A stretch of 64,000 nucleotides of DNA from Anaerolineae bacterium (GTDB taxonomy: Bacteria > Chloroflexota > Anaerolineae > Aggregatilineales > Phototrophicaceae): assembly GCA_022824465.1 (NCBI GenBank), contig JAJDZV010000008.1:186001-250000 (forward strand), in the 5' to 3' direction. Made by a program: the position numbers and the translations under genes. The notes under the pieces were generated by a model. The model did no database searches, was not told the DNA's origin, and saw only the letters and a program-made list of their open reading frames with translations. Shown here piece by piece: positions 7,588-16,179 of the stretch (its first letter is position 1; every line of letters starts with the position of its first letter).

Positions 7588-9708
7588 ATGAGCAGTCACA
7601 ATGCAGTTCCTAAGCCCGACGATGCCGGCGGCGGCGTGGTGGCGGTCGCCAATACAAGATCCGCCCTTAGCAACATTCGCCGAGGACCCGGCGTCCAGTA
7701 TCAAGACATCGGCGACATCCTTGACAACTCGCTCCTCGTCTACTACCCCGGATCGCGCACCAGCAGCAACTGGGTTTGGGTCGAGAAGGGCGGGTTGAAG
7801 GGCTGGCTCTACGCCGGTTATGTCGAGTTTATTGAAGCGATCGGCGCCGCGCCGTCGCCGCACCAGCCGACGCCCTACGACGGCAAGGTAGCCGTCTGGC
7901 ACTGGAAAGGCACGGCCGTTCCCGAAGACTCGATTGCGCAGTTGCTAGATAATATCAAGCGGAACGCGCCAAACGTCAACCAGATTTGGGTGAAGGTCAC
8001 CAACGGCGTCAAGTGGATGAGCGCTTACGATCCCAGCGACTTGGCGATAACGGGTCCGGCCGGCATCGACCAATGGGTGGCCGCCTGTCAAGCCGCCGGC
8101 ATGGAATTCCACGCCTGGTGCGTGCCGCTCGGCTTAGATATTGAGGCGGAAGCCGCTATCATCGTTGAAGCCTGCAAACGTCCCGGCGTCGGCTCGCTGA
8201 TTCTCGATATCGAGCCCTACGACGACTATTGGCAGGGCGGATCCTCAGCTGTGCGTCCATTCATGCTGGCGCTGCGCCGCGGCCTGGGCACGCGCTTTCA
8301 CATTGGCTTGAGCGTTGACCCGCGACCGCAGCATTATCGCACCATCTTCCCAAACGAGTGGAAGCCCTTTGTCGACAGCGTGCATCCGCAGTCCTACTGG
8401 AATATCTTTCGCAGGACGCCTGAAGAGACGCTTTCATCGGTCTGGACGGTTTGGGGCGGCTACGACAAACCCATCATCCCGGCGCTGCAAGGCACGGCGA
8501 TTGCGCAAGAACAAACTGACGCGCACACCATAGCCACCCAGGTTCACGGCGCCAAGGGGATCAGTTGGTGGCGCCACGGCGTCATCTCGCAGTGGGCTGG
8601 CGTCAATACGCCAATCAACTTGTCAAGTTCGCCGGAAGATCCGGCGTCGGATATCATCCAGAACTTCGCCGACGAAGTCATCATTTTCCCAACCAGGCAG
8701 GGCTTTCGCAGCGGCACTTACACGGGCAAGCCCGAATTCAGCGCGCGCCGAAATACCTGGGGTTGGGATTATCTCTATGTGACGACGGAGGAACGCACAA
8801 GCAAGGTCTGGGCGGAATGGCGCGATGACTTGCCTCGCAACGGCTTGTACGATATAGCGGTTTTCATTCCTAATCGCAAGGCGACGACAACGCGCGCTCG
8901 CTACAAAGTACATGGCATTGTCGGCACAACCACCGAAGTAGTCGTCGATATCAATCAAAACCAGAATCGCAACGCCTGGATCTCCCTGGGTGTCTTTGAC
9001 CTCGACCGCTCGATGGAGAATGCCGGGCGCGTTTTCCTCAATGATGTCACGGGCGAGCCCGATAAAGAGATCGCCTTTGATGCCGTACGCTTTCGCCGGA
9101 TTGTGTCAACGCCCGCTGGTTACACCCCCGCGCCGGAGCCGCCCCGGCCGACGGAGATCGATGGCGTAAAGGTTGCCGACGGTTACGACTCGCCCGTCGG
9201 CACCAGCGAGCAGCGGCGCAGCGAAACCGTTTGGCCGCCCGGTTGGCGCGACGCCGCGCCTTTCGGTCAACTCTATTTTGTAGGGACGCCGAGCGAAGCC
9301 TATCATACCGGCGCCGACCTGAATTTCGGCAAACCTTACGCAGACAAGGGCATGGCTTGTTATGCCTGCGCCAGCGGCGTCGTGACGCTAGCCGCGCGGA
9401 TGGGCGTCTGGGGCAATCTAGTAATCATCCGCCACGACCCGCTCTACGAACCGTCAGGACGCGTGCTTTATAGTCGCTACGGCCATGTTCAGAATATGCG
9501 GGTCTCCGCCGGCGACCGTGTGGCGCGCGGACAGCGCATCTGCGAAATCAGCGACGCCTTCGGTCGTTTCGTCCCGCATCTGCACTTTGACTTGAGCCCA
9601 ACAACCTTGCTCGAAACGCGCCCAAGCAATTGGCCCAAGACCAACTACAACCTGCTGGTCGCCAATTACGTCGATCCCTTGGATTGGATCCGGCGCCATC
9701 GCCCATAG
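7588..9708 (+). CDS. Multidomain SH3b / TIM-barrel / golvesin-like / M23 peptidase protein
   Basis: A 706-residue protein with four modules in order. First a bacterial SH3 domain (about 20-88; TRSALSNIRRGPG and GWLYAGYVEF). Then a glycosidase-like TIM barrel (about 100-355) with an acidic strand end SLILDIEPYDDYW that resembles a GH18/GH25-type active strand. Next a golvesin-type beta-sandwich (about 380-515). Last an M23 metallopeptidase domain (about 560-706) with its zinc ligands in HTGADLNFG and the HxH of PHLHFDLS intact. The combination suggests cleavage of peptidoglycan glycan or peptide bonds. No signal peptide or membrane segment is visible; the N-terminus is polar. GAGG lies eight bases before the ATG. 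Weak promoter-like boxes (TAGTAT at 7551, TATAGT at 7560) lie upstream. Confidence 0.88.
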   Translation: MSSHNAVPKPDDAGGGVVAVANTRSALSNIRRGPGVQYQDIGDILDNSLLVYYPGSRTSSNWVWVEKGGLKGWLYAGYVEFIEAIGAAPSPHQPTPYDGKVAVWHWKGTAVPEDSIAQLLDNIKRNAPNVNQIWVKVTNGVKWMSAYDPSDLAITGPAGIDQWVAACQAAGMEFHAWCVPLGLDIEAEAAIIVEACKRPGVGSLILDIEPYDDYWQGGSSAVRPFMLALRRGLGTRFHIGLSVDPRPQHYRTIFPNEWKPFVDSVHPQSYWNIFRRTPEETLSSVWTVWGGYDKPIIPALQGTAIAQEQTDAHTIATQVHGAKGISWWRHGVISQWAGVNTPINLSSSPEDPASDIIQNFADEVIIFPTRQGFRSGTYTGKPEFSARRNTWGWDYLYVTTEERTSKVWAEWRDDLPRNGLYDIAVFIPNRKATTTRARYKVHGIVGTTTEVVVDINQNQNRNAWISLGVFDLDRSMENAGRVFLNDVTGEPDKEIAFDAVRFRRIVSTPAGYTPAPEPPRPTEIDGVKVADGYDSPVGTSEQRRSETVWPPGWRDAAPFGQLYFVGTPSEAYHTGADLNFGKPYADKGMACYACASGVVTLAARMGVWGNLVIIRHDPLYEPSGRVLYSRYGHVQNMRVSAGDRVARGQRICEISDAFGRFVPHLHFDLSPTTLLETRPSNWPKTNYNLLVANYVDPLDWIRRHRP

Positions 9709-9714
9709 ACTACG

Positions 9715-10011
9715 CTAGAACAGACCCCAGTCGCTGGCGGCGCCCTCTTCCATCATGCTGGGGTCCCACATTTCCATTCCCATTTCAATGGTAGTAGGCA
9801 CGCCCAGGTAATCCTGCGCTGTACGCCGCGTCTGCTCCAGCAGCTGCGGCGCATAAGGGCAGAACGGCGTCGTCATGATCATGTTTACATGGGCGCTATC
9901 CTCGCCGATCTCGACGCCGCGCACCAAACCCAATTCGATGATGTTCATGCCGATTTCAGGATCTATGACGGCACGCATGGCTTCATACAGTCCCGCTTCT
10001 TTGTCGCTCAT
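9715..10011 (-). CDS. MIP18/DUF59-type iron-sulfur cluster assembly factor
   Basis: Small (98-residue) protein of the MIP18/PaaD/SufT-type family, which helps load Fe-S clusters onto target proteins. It has the signature DPEIGMNIIELGLV (17-30) and the TTPFCPYAP motif with the conserved cysteine C51. The acidic, Met-rich C-terminal tail (about 76-98) is variable in the family. It is divergent from the suf operon, has its own promoter (10089-10117), and stops six bases from the convergent M23 gene. Context strongly supports a role in Fe-S assembly. Confidence 0.88.
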   Translation of the reverse strand: MSDKEAGLYEAMRAVIDPEIGMNIIELGLVRGVEIGEDSAHVNMIMTTPFCPYAPQLLEQTRRTAQDYLGVPTTIEMGMEMWDPSMMEEGAASDWGLF

Positions 10012-10088
10012 TGTTCTAGTCCTCGAGGCTGCCGCATTATTCGCGACTGGCTACGCATTCTCCGCCAATGTGACGGTTTTAGCACAGT

Positions 10089-10117
10089 AGCATAGTACAG
10101 CGGGTTCACTCTGTCAA
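10089..10117 (-). promoter_or_regulatory. Promoter of the MIP18-type gene
   Basis: On the minus strand: TTGACA (10117-10112, perfect), 17-base spacer, TATGCT (10094-10089). The start codon at 10011 is about 78 bases downstream. The -35 box lies inside a perfect inverted repeat GTCAA-T-TTGAC (10113-10123) that could be an operator. Confidence 0.6.
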
Positions 10118-10123
10118 TTTGAC
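10113..10123. promoter_or_regulatory. Inverted repeat over a -35 box, possible operator
   Basis: GTCAA-T-TTGAC is a perfect 11-base inverted repeat covering most of the -35 element of the minus-strand promoter. Protein binding here would block that promoter. No regulator gene is next to it, and no family can be named. Confidence 0.3.
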
Positions 10124-10360
10124 GCTTGTCAGCGAAAGCCACAATTACTCTAATAAGCTCATTCTACATTGATTGACGCTAATCCAGTGGCAAATCAGCT
10201 GTGACTGCCGCTTGCGCGAGTGTATCCAGGGTATACATAGGATTGTCTGAAGGCGCCGATTATTCTGCGGCGATAGCTGTGGACCTGCGCGCAGTGATTG
10301 CAAGATGTCCCCGCAACAGTCGTCTACCGGTCACGCGTTCAAAACAGCTCGCGCGCGCCG

Positions 10361-10389
10361 TTGACATCCCGCTCGCGGGCTGCTACACT
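10361..10389 (+). promoter_or_regulatory. suf operon promoter with inverted repeat in its spacer
   Basis: TTGACA (10361-10366, perfect), exactly 17 bases, then TACACT (10384-10389) preceded by TGC, an extended -10. The spacer holds a perfect repeat CCCGC-TC-GCGGG (10368-10379), a natural site for a repressor between the two boxes. sufC starts 74 bases downstream with GGAAGGGAG upstream. The rest of the 451-base intergenic region (10012-10462) shows no gene. Confidence 0.75.
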
Positions 10390-10462
10390 GCCACTATGTT
10401 CGTCTCGGTTAAACGGATTCTATAACCGACATTAAACTTAGCGGAAGGGAGACTCGCCGCGA

Positions 10463-11254
10463 ATGGCCGCAACCTTGGAAATACGAAATCTACACGCGAG
10501 TGTGGACGGCGACGAGAGCTTAATATTGCGCGGTGTAGATCTCACCGTGAAAGAGGGTGAGATCCATGCCCTGATGGGACCAAATGGATCGGGCAAAAGC
10601 ACCTTGGCCAATGTGTTGATGGGCAATCCTGCCTACGAAGTGCAAGCCGGCGCCGTCCTGCTTGATGACGCGGACGTCTTGGAAATGGAACCGGATGAAC
10701 GCAGCCGCGCGGGCCTCTTTCTAGCGTTTCAGTATCCGGTCGCCATTCCCGGCGTGACCGTGGCGAACTTCTTGCGCCACGCCATAAACGCGCGCATGAA
10801 GGCGGAGGATCCCGAAAGCAAGGGCATCTCGATTCCCAAATTCGCTCGCATGATGCGCCAGAAGATGACACAGTTGCATATCGACCATAATTTCGCCGGT
10901 CGCTACCTGAATGAGGGCTTTAGCGGTGGCGAGAAAAAGCGCGCCGAAGTCCTGCAAATGGCAGTCTTGGAGCCGCGCATTGCCGTCCTCGACGAGACCG
11001 ACTCGGGTTTGGATATCGACGCGCTGCGCATCGTTGCTGACGGCGTCAACTCTCTGACGGGCCCCAGTATGGGCGCGCTTGTTATCACGCACTATCAGCG
11101 CATGTTAAATTACATAAAGCCGGATTTCGTCCACGTTATGTATGACGGGCGGCTGGTCGAGAGTGGTGGTCCCGAATTGGCGCATGAGCTCGAAGAAAAG
11201 GGCTACGAGTGGATACGTGAAAAACACGAGGCCATGACTCAAGCCTTGGTTTGA
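10463..11254 (+). CDS. sufC: SufC, ATPase of the Suf iron-sulfur assembly scaffold
   Basis: Cytoplasmic ABC-type ATPase that drives the SufBCD scaffold on which Fe-S clusters are built. In 263 residues: Walker A GPNGSGKST (39-47), ABC signature FSGGEKKR (153-160), and Walker B with catalytic glutamate IAVLDE (173-178) followed by TDSGLD, all intact. The SufC-specific GLFLAFQYPVAIPGV region is also present. First gene after the suf promoter. A 254-base spacer separates it from sufB, longer than in most suf operons. Confidence 0.97.
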   Translation: MAATLEIRNLHASVDGDESLILRGVDLTVKEGEIHALMGPNGSGKSTLANVLMGNPAYEVQAGAVLLDDADVLEMEPDERSRAGLFLAFQYPVAIPGVTVANFLRHAINARMKAEDPESKGISIPKFARMMRQKMTQLHIDHNFAGRYLNEGFSGGEKKRAEVLQMAVLEPRIAVLDETDSGLDIDALRIVADGVNSLTGPSMGALVITHYQRMLNYIKPDFVHVMYDGRLVESGGPELAHELEEKGYEWIREKHEAMTQALV

Positions 11255-11508
11255 GACAGTAAAACGAGGCTGCGACCGTGGCGAGCGAAGCGCATATTGA
11301 AAGCTCTGCGAGTGTCGCGCTTGAACTGCGTAAAGCCGACTTCGAGTCAGAACGTCAGCATCTCGCTGGCGGGGCGGACCTTTCGCGGTTCGAAACGCGT
11401 CTGATCAAGTGGCCAATTGCCACACAACTTGCAGTGATATGCTGCTTGCTCAGGTCGCCGTAGTTGTCCATTAGACGCAATAGATAGTCGATTCCAGGAG
11501 AAGAAGAC

Positions 11509-12957
11509 ATGGCTGACATGATTCAGAGCGAAAAGCAACTGACGCGCGAAGAAGAAGCCTTGAAAGATGTCGGCTTGAGTTATGCCGAGAAATACGGCTT
11601 CCACGATGACGATGTGGACTATGCCTTCAAGAGCCAGAAAGGCATTAACGAAGACATCGTCCGCCAAATCAGCGCGATGAAAGACGAGCCAAAGTGGATG
11701 ACTGATCGACGCGTCGAGGCTTACCATATCTTCATGGACAAGCCCACGCCGCAGTGGGGCGGCGACTTGAATCAGATCGACTACGACGACATCTACTATT
11801 ACGTCCGCGCGACTGACAGAACCGAAGATGACTGGGATGAGGTCCCGCAAGAAATCAAGGAGACCTTCGACAAGCTCGGAATTCCCGAGGCGGAACAGAA
11901 ATTCCTGCACGGCGTTTCGGCGCAGTACGACAGTGAGTCGGTCTATCACAACATTCAGGAGAATCTTGAAGAGCAAGGCGTCATTTTCCTCGACATGGAT
12001 TCCGGCTTGCGCGATCATCCCGAGATTGTGCAGGAATACTTCGGCGCCGTGATTCCGTCCAACGACAACAAGTTCGCCGCTTTGAACACGGCAGTCTGGT
12101 CCGGCGGCAGCTTCATTTATGTGCCGCCCGGCGTCGAAGTTGAGATGCCACTGCAAGCCTATTTCCGTATCAACACGCAAAACATGGGCCAATTCGAGCG
12201 CACTCTCATCATTGTTGACGAAGGCGCCTATGTGCATTATGTCGAAGGCTGCACCGCGCCAATCTACAGCTCGGACAGCTTGCACAGCGCCGTCGTCGAG
12301 ATTATCGTGAAGAAGGGTGGGCGCTGCCGCTACACCACGATTCAGAACTGGTCGAACAACGTTTACAACCTGGTGACGAAACGCGCTGTTGCCGAAGAAA
12401 GCGCGACCATGGAGTGGGTCGATGGCAACCTGGGCAGCCGCCTCACCATGAAATACCCGGCGGTGATACTCCGGGGAGAAGGCGCGCATGGCGAGGTGCT
12501 TTCGATTGCTTTCGCCGGCGAGGGCCAGCATCAGGATGCCGGCGCCAAGATCACCCATCTCGCGCCCGATACCACCAGCCAGATCATCAGCAAGTCCATC
12601 AGCAAGGACGGCGGGCGCGCCAGTTATCGTGGTCTGCTGAAAATCGACGAGGCTGCTCGCCGCAGCAAGAGCAACGTGGTTTGCGACGCATTGCTGCTAG
12701 ACGACGCCAGCCGCTCAGATACCTACCCGACCATCGAAATCGACGCCAAAGACGTGACCATGGGCCACGAAGCCTCCGTCAGCAAAGTCGGAGAAGATCA
12801 ACTTTTCTACTTGATGAGCCGCGGCATCAGCGAAGACGAAGCCAACGCCATGATTGTGAATGGTTTTCTCGAACCCTTGGTCAAGGAATTGCCGATGGAG
12901 TATGCGCTGGAATTGAACCGGCTTATCCAGATTCAATTGGAGGGCTCCATCGGCTAG
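11509..12957 (+). CDS. sufB: SufB, Fe-S cluster scaffold protein
   Basis: Core scaffold of the SufBC2D complex. The 482-residue protein matches SufB end to end, with the N-terminal [17 protein letters not shown], the central beta-helix ([38 protein letters not shown]) and the C-terminal [22 protein letters not shown]. The cysteine in NVVCDALL is in the region of the cluster-assembly cysteine. An AGGAG precedes the ATG. The 254 bases upstream of it hold no convincing gene; a 61-codon GTG frame at 11278-11463 has no recognisable product. Confidence 0.97.
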   Translation: MADMIQSEKQLTREEEALKDVGLSYAEKYGFHDDDVDYAFKSQKGINEDIVRQISAMKDEPKWMTDRRVEAYHIFMDKPTPQWGGDLNQIDYDDIYYYVRATDRTEDDWDEVPQEIKETFDKLGIPEAEQKFLHGVSAQYDSESVYHNIQENLEEQGVIFLDMDSGLRDHPEIVQEYFGAVIPSNDNKFAALNTAVWSGGSFIYVPPGVEVEMPLQAYFRINTQNMGQFERTLIIVDEGAYVHYVEGCTAPIYSSDSLHSAVVEIIVKKGGRCRYTTIQNWSNNVYNLVTKRAVAEESATMEWVDGNLGSRLTMKYPAVILRGEGAHGEVLSIAFAGEGQHQDAGAKITHLAPDTTSQIISKSISKDGGRASYRGLLKIDEAARRSKSNVVCDALLLDDASRSDTYPTIEIDAKDVTMGHEASVSKVGEDQLFYLMSRGISEDEANAMIVNGFLEPLVKELPMEYALELNRLIQIQLEGSIG

Positions 12958-13208
12958 TCGCGCCAACAGCGGTTTGACGGGCCCAAACGGAGCAACGAAT
13001 TGGTCGATTACGTGTGACTTGTCGGAGCCAGCGAGTCGAGCAGTCCGACATAGATTTCCGCCTTGAGTGTGTCGGCAAAGCGCAGGCATACAGCGAGCGC
13101 AGCATTTCAACCGGGCAGTCTGCTGTTGACGCGCCGATGGCCTGTCGAGCGCGCCCAAGCAGGCAATCCTGATCAGCAGTCAATTCACTACACAAAAGGA
13201 GAATGAAC

Positions 13209-14543
13209 GTGGCAGTAGTTCGCAGACGATCCGCGTCGCCGCAGGCGCCTCGATATACGCGCGCCGATGTCGAAGCGCTAAGCGGCTCACTTGGCGAGCC
13301 AAGCTGGTTATTGGAGAGGCGACTGGAGGCTTGGGAGCATTATCAGCGGACGCCGATGCCATTCATGGAAGAGGAATGGCGCCGCACAGACTATCGGCAT
13401 ATACGCTGGGATGAAGCCGACAGACTGATCCGCGCTAACGGCGCCACGGCCGCAGACGAGCCCGGCAGGAACATCGAGCCTTTGACCGGCGATGAGCAGG
13501 GCGGGCGTCTTGTCATCGTGGATGGCAAGGTCGCGCAGTTTGAATTGGCCGATCGTCTGGTTAAACAGGGCGTCATTTTCACCGATCTCGGCACAGCGGT
13601 TCGCGAGCACGAAGAACTCGTAAGAGCGCATCTCTTGACGCGCGCTGTAACGCCCGCCGACGGCAAATTCGCCGCCTTGCATACAGCGCTGTGGGATGCC
13701 GGCGTGTTCGTCTACGTGCCGCGGAACACCGTCGCCGAATTGCCGCTTCATGCCGTCTGTTTCAATACGGCCACTGGAGCCGCCTTTGGCCACGTCCTGG
13801 TCGTACTGGAGGACAATGCGCAAGCGACCATGCAGGTCGAATACGCCTCGCGCCAGAGCGACAAGCAGTCGGCCTACATCGGCGCGACCGAGCTCATCGT
13901 CGGCGCCGCTGGCAATCTGCGCTATGTTTCTTTGCAAGACTGGAATCGTGAGACATTCGAGTTCAGCCATCAACGCGGCGTCGTCGGCAGGGACGCTCAG
14001 TTGGATTGGGTCAATGGCGTGATGGGCAGCCGTCTGACCAAAGCATTCATCGAAGTTGATGCCGTCGGTCCCCGCGCCAACGCCCGTGTCAGCGGCTTCT
14101 TCTTCGCCGACCGCGACCAATTCTTCGACCTCGACACGCAGCAAAACCACAACGCGCCCTTGACCAACACTGATCTGCTTTTCAAAGGCGCTGCGCGTGA
14201 CAATGCGCGTACGCTCTGGCAAGGCATGATCAAGTCTTTACCGCAGATGCAGCAGATCGACGGTTACCAGGTCTGCCGCAATCTGATGCTCAGCGATGAG
14301 GCTCGCATGGACAGTATCCCCGGGCTGGAAATTGAAGCCGACGATGTCGCCTGTTCGCACGCCGCGACTTTTGGCACGCTGGAACAAGAACCGATCTACT
14401 ATCTCATGAGCCGCGGCATTTCCCGACCGCAGGCGCAACTGATGATTATTGAAGGCTTCTTCGACGAGCTGCTGCAACGTGTCCCCTTTGAGCGCGTGCG
14501 TCAACGCCTGGTGGAAGAGATCAAAGCCAAGATCATCGGCTGA
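13209..14543 (+). CDS. sufD: SufD, Fe-S cluster scaffold subunit
   Basis: Partner of SufB in the SufBC2D complex, about 444 residues. It shares the SufB-like beta-helix (FAALHTALWDAGVFVYVPRN, SLQDWNRETFEFSHQRG) and the C-terminal ACSHAATFG with the histidine typical of SufD, followed by EPIYYLMSRGI. The start needs a choice: an ATG at 13203 begins only one base after AGGAG (13197-13201), whereas the in-frame GTG at 13209 has seven bases of spacing, so I prefer GTG. A 251-base spacer precedes it. No sufS follows; sufU comes next. Confidence 0.95.
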   Translation: MAVVRRRSASPQAPRYTRADVEALSGSLGEPSWLLERRLEAWEHYQRTPMPFMEEEWRRTDYRHIRWDEADRLIRANGATAADEPGRNIEPLTGDEQGGRLVIVDGKVAQFELADRLVKQGVIFTDLGTAVREHEELVRAHLLTRAVTPADGKFAALHTALWDAGVFVYVPRNTVAELPLHAVCFNTATGAAFGHVLVVLEDNAQATMQVEYASRQSDKQSAYIGATELIVGAAGNLRYVSLQDWNRETFEFSHQRGVVGRDAQLDWVNGVMGSRLTKAFIEVDAVGPRANARVSGFFFADRDQFFDLDTQQNHNAPLTNTDLLFKGAARDNARTLWQGMIKSLPQMQQIDGYQVCRNLMLSDEARMDSIPGLEIEADDVACSHAATFGTLEQEPIYYLMSRGISRPQAQLMIIEGFFDELLQRVPFERVRQRLVEEIKAKIIG

Positions 14544-14563
14544 TGTGGCTCTGTCAGCGATGA

Positions 14564-14593
14564 TTGCCACTGCCTAGCGTCCAGTGCTAGAAT
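14564..14593 (+). promoter_or_regulatory. Internal promoter for sufU-Rieske
   Basis: TTGCCA (14564-14569), 18-base spacer, then TGC-extended TAGAAT (14588-14593). It lies between sufD and sufU and could let sufU be expressed separately from sufCBD. Confidence 0.6.
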
Positions 14594-14652
14594 CTGGGCA
14601 GCGTCGGATGGCGCGCCGTGCCTGTTTGTGGCGTCCGTGACCAGGAGTTGCC

Positions 14653-15057
14653 ATGCAAGAGATGTTCCGCGAGCTCATTCTGGACCACGCGAGAAACCAG
14701 CGCAATTGGGGTTTGCTAGCGCCATGTGATTTCGATCATGAAGAATCCAATCCCCTTTGTGGCGATCGTCTCCGGCTGACCTTGCGCTTGGACCAGCAGG
14801 GCGCAATCGCTGAGGTAGGCTGGGACGGCGAAGGCTGCGCGATCAGCCAGGCCTCAGCCTCAATGTTCGGTGAAGAATTGCTGGGCATGACGCTTGCGCA
14901 AGCGCGCGAGATTGACAAACAACAACTGTTGGACAACATTGGTCTGACGCTTAGCATCAACCGTGTCAAGTGCGCCCTGCTTCCACTGCAGGTTCTGGTT
15001 GTCGGCGCATGCGACCACGCCGGACGCGAGCGATGGCCTGCTTTGAGCGAGGACTGA
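14653..15057 (+). CDS. sufU: SufU, sulfur-transfer protein
   Basis: Zinc-containing relay that accepts persulfide sulfur from a cysteine desulfurase and passes it to SufBCD. The 134 residues carry the three ligand cysteines in normal contexts: NPLCGD (C36, D38), GEGCAIS (C62) and RVKCALLPL (C107). The SufU-type insertion between the second and third cysteine is present, separating it from IscU. AGGAG lies five bases before the ATG. It normally follows sufS, which is missing here; the nearest desulfurase in view is at 37267. Confidence 0.95.
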   Translation: MQEMFRELILDHARNQRNWGLLAPCDFDHEESNPLCGDRLRLTLRLDQQGAIAEVGWDGEGCAISQASASMFGEELLGMTLAQAREIDKQQLLDNIGLTLSINRVKCALLPLQVLVVGACDHAGRERWPALSED

Positions 15058-15064
15058 GACGGCA

Positions 15065-15391
15065 ATGGCGGAATGGGTGACGCTCTGCGCCGAGGACGAG
15101 TTGCCGCCTGGGCAGCGCGAAGTCTTCGGCATAAACAATCGCTGGATCGCCGTCTTCAACGTCGGCGGCGTGATCTATGCCATTGAGGACCTCTGCACGC
15201 ACGACGGCAATGTCCTCGCATTCGACCAGTATGACCGGCCCAGCAAGCTGATCGGATTTGAGGTCGAATGCCCGCGGCATGGCGCCCGCTTTGACCTCCG
15301 CGATGGCAAAGCAACCCGCCGGCCCGCCGAAGTCGATGTGCCCTGGTTTCAAGCGCGCGTCAGCAATCGCCAGGTGCAGGTTTTGATTTAG
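15065..15391 (+). CDS. Rieske [2Fe-2S] ferredoxin-like protein
   Basis: Small soluble Rieske protein (108 residues) of the dioxygenase-ferredoxin/NirD type. Both cluster-binding boxes are present: C44-T-H46 in LCTHDG and C69-P-R-H72 in ECPRHGARFDL. It starts seven bases after the sufU stop, so it is surely cotranscribed. It may supply electrons for cluster assembly or be a client of it; that is inference from position. Confidence 0.92.
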   Translation: MAEWVTLCAEDELPPGQREVFGINNRWIAVFNVGGVIYAIEDLCTHDGNVLAFDQYDRPSKLIGFEVECPRHGARFDLRDGKATRRPAEVDVPWFQARVSNRQVQVLI

Positions 15392-15414
15392 CTTGGCGGA
15401 TCTATCCAAGTCAG

Positions 15415-16179
15415 ATGCGATTTGAAACGATTGGCGAAGCGATGCAATCCGGCGAAACCATGGTGTTTGGCCATCGCGGCGCTTCGGCTTCCGCGCCTAT
15501 GAATACGCTGGCGGCATTCCAGTTGGCATACGATCAAGGCGCTGACGGCATTGAGCTGGATACGCGGCTTTCCAAAGACGGGCGGCTTTTCGTTTTGCAC
15601 GACTTCACAGTGGACGCCACGACCGACGGCCATGGATGCGCCGCCGACATGACCCTATCGCAGCTAAAGCGCTTGGACGCCGGAAGCTGGTTCTCGTCCG
15701 AGTTCGCTGGCGAAGGTATCCCGACGCTTGACGAGATCTTTGATTCGTTCGGCGATGCCCTGCTGATAAATGTCGAGATAAAATCGACCCGCAACTCGAT
15801 AGGGCGCATGGAGAAAGCGCTGGCGGACTGTATTCGGCGCCACAACCTGCGCGAGCGTGTCATCGTCTCATCTTTTGATCCGGTGATTCTGAAGCGCCTT
15901 AGCGGAATGATGCCTATGGTGATGATGGGCTTTCTCTATCAGCCCGAGACGCCGGCCGAATATTGTCTTGCGCTCAAATCAATGCAGTGCGAAGCGCGAC
16001 ATCCGCGGCATGACATGGTTGACGCCGGCTACATGAATTGGTCGCGGGCGCAGGGCTACCATGTCAATGTTTGGACCGTCAACGACTCGCGGCGCGCCTG
16101 CGCTCTAAAGCAACTTGGCGTCAACAGCATCATCACCGACGATCCCGCACGGATTGTCGCCGCGCTGGCCGAATGCTGA
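15415..16179 (+). CDS. Glycerophosphodiester phosphodiesterase
   Basis: Hydrolyses glycerophosphodiesters to glycerol-3-phosphate and an alcohol. 254 residues (from the ATG at 15415; ATGs at 15442 and 15460 are alternatives). The catalytic FGHRGAS, metal-binding ELDTRLSKDG, second histidine in VLHD, and NVEIKS glutamate are all visible. The family's usual PENT after the first motif reads PMNT. No signal peptide, so cytoplasmic (UgpQ-like). It lies 23 bases after the Rieske gene and overlaps the next gene by seven bases. Confidence 0.9.
   Translation: MRFETIGEAMQSGETMVFGHRGASASAPMNTLAAFQLAYDQGADGIELDTRLSKDGRLFVLHDFTVDATTDGHGCAADMTLSQLKRLDAGSWFSSEFAGEGIPTLDEIFDSFGDALLINVEIKSTRNSIGRMEKALADCIRRHNLRERVIVSSFDPVILKRLSGMMPMVMMGFLYQPETPAEYCLALKSMQCEARHPRHDMVDAGYMNWSRAQGYHVNVWTVNDSRRACALKQLGVNSIITDDPARIVAALAEC

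Noticed and set aside
6595-7902. Long minus-strand frame opposite the M29 aminopeptidase
   Set aside because: Shadow of a well-supported gene on the other strand; no recognisable product.
11278-11463. 61-codon GTG frame between sufC and sufB
   Set aside because: Weak ribosome site, no recognisable family, composition unlike neighbouring proteins.
11347-12558. Long minus-strand frame opposite sufB
   Set aside because: Shadow of sufB caused by high G+C.
16038-16172. Earlier start of the methyltransferase
   Set aside because: Lies within the GDPD gene in another frame and is unlike any methyltransferase N-terminus; the overlapping ATG at 16173 fits better.
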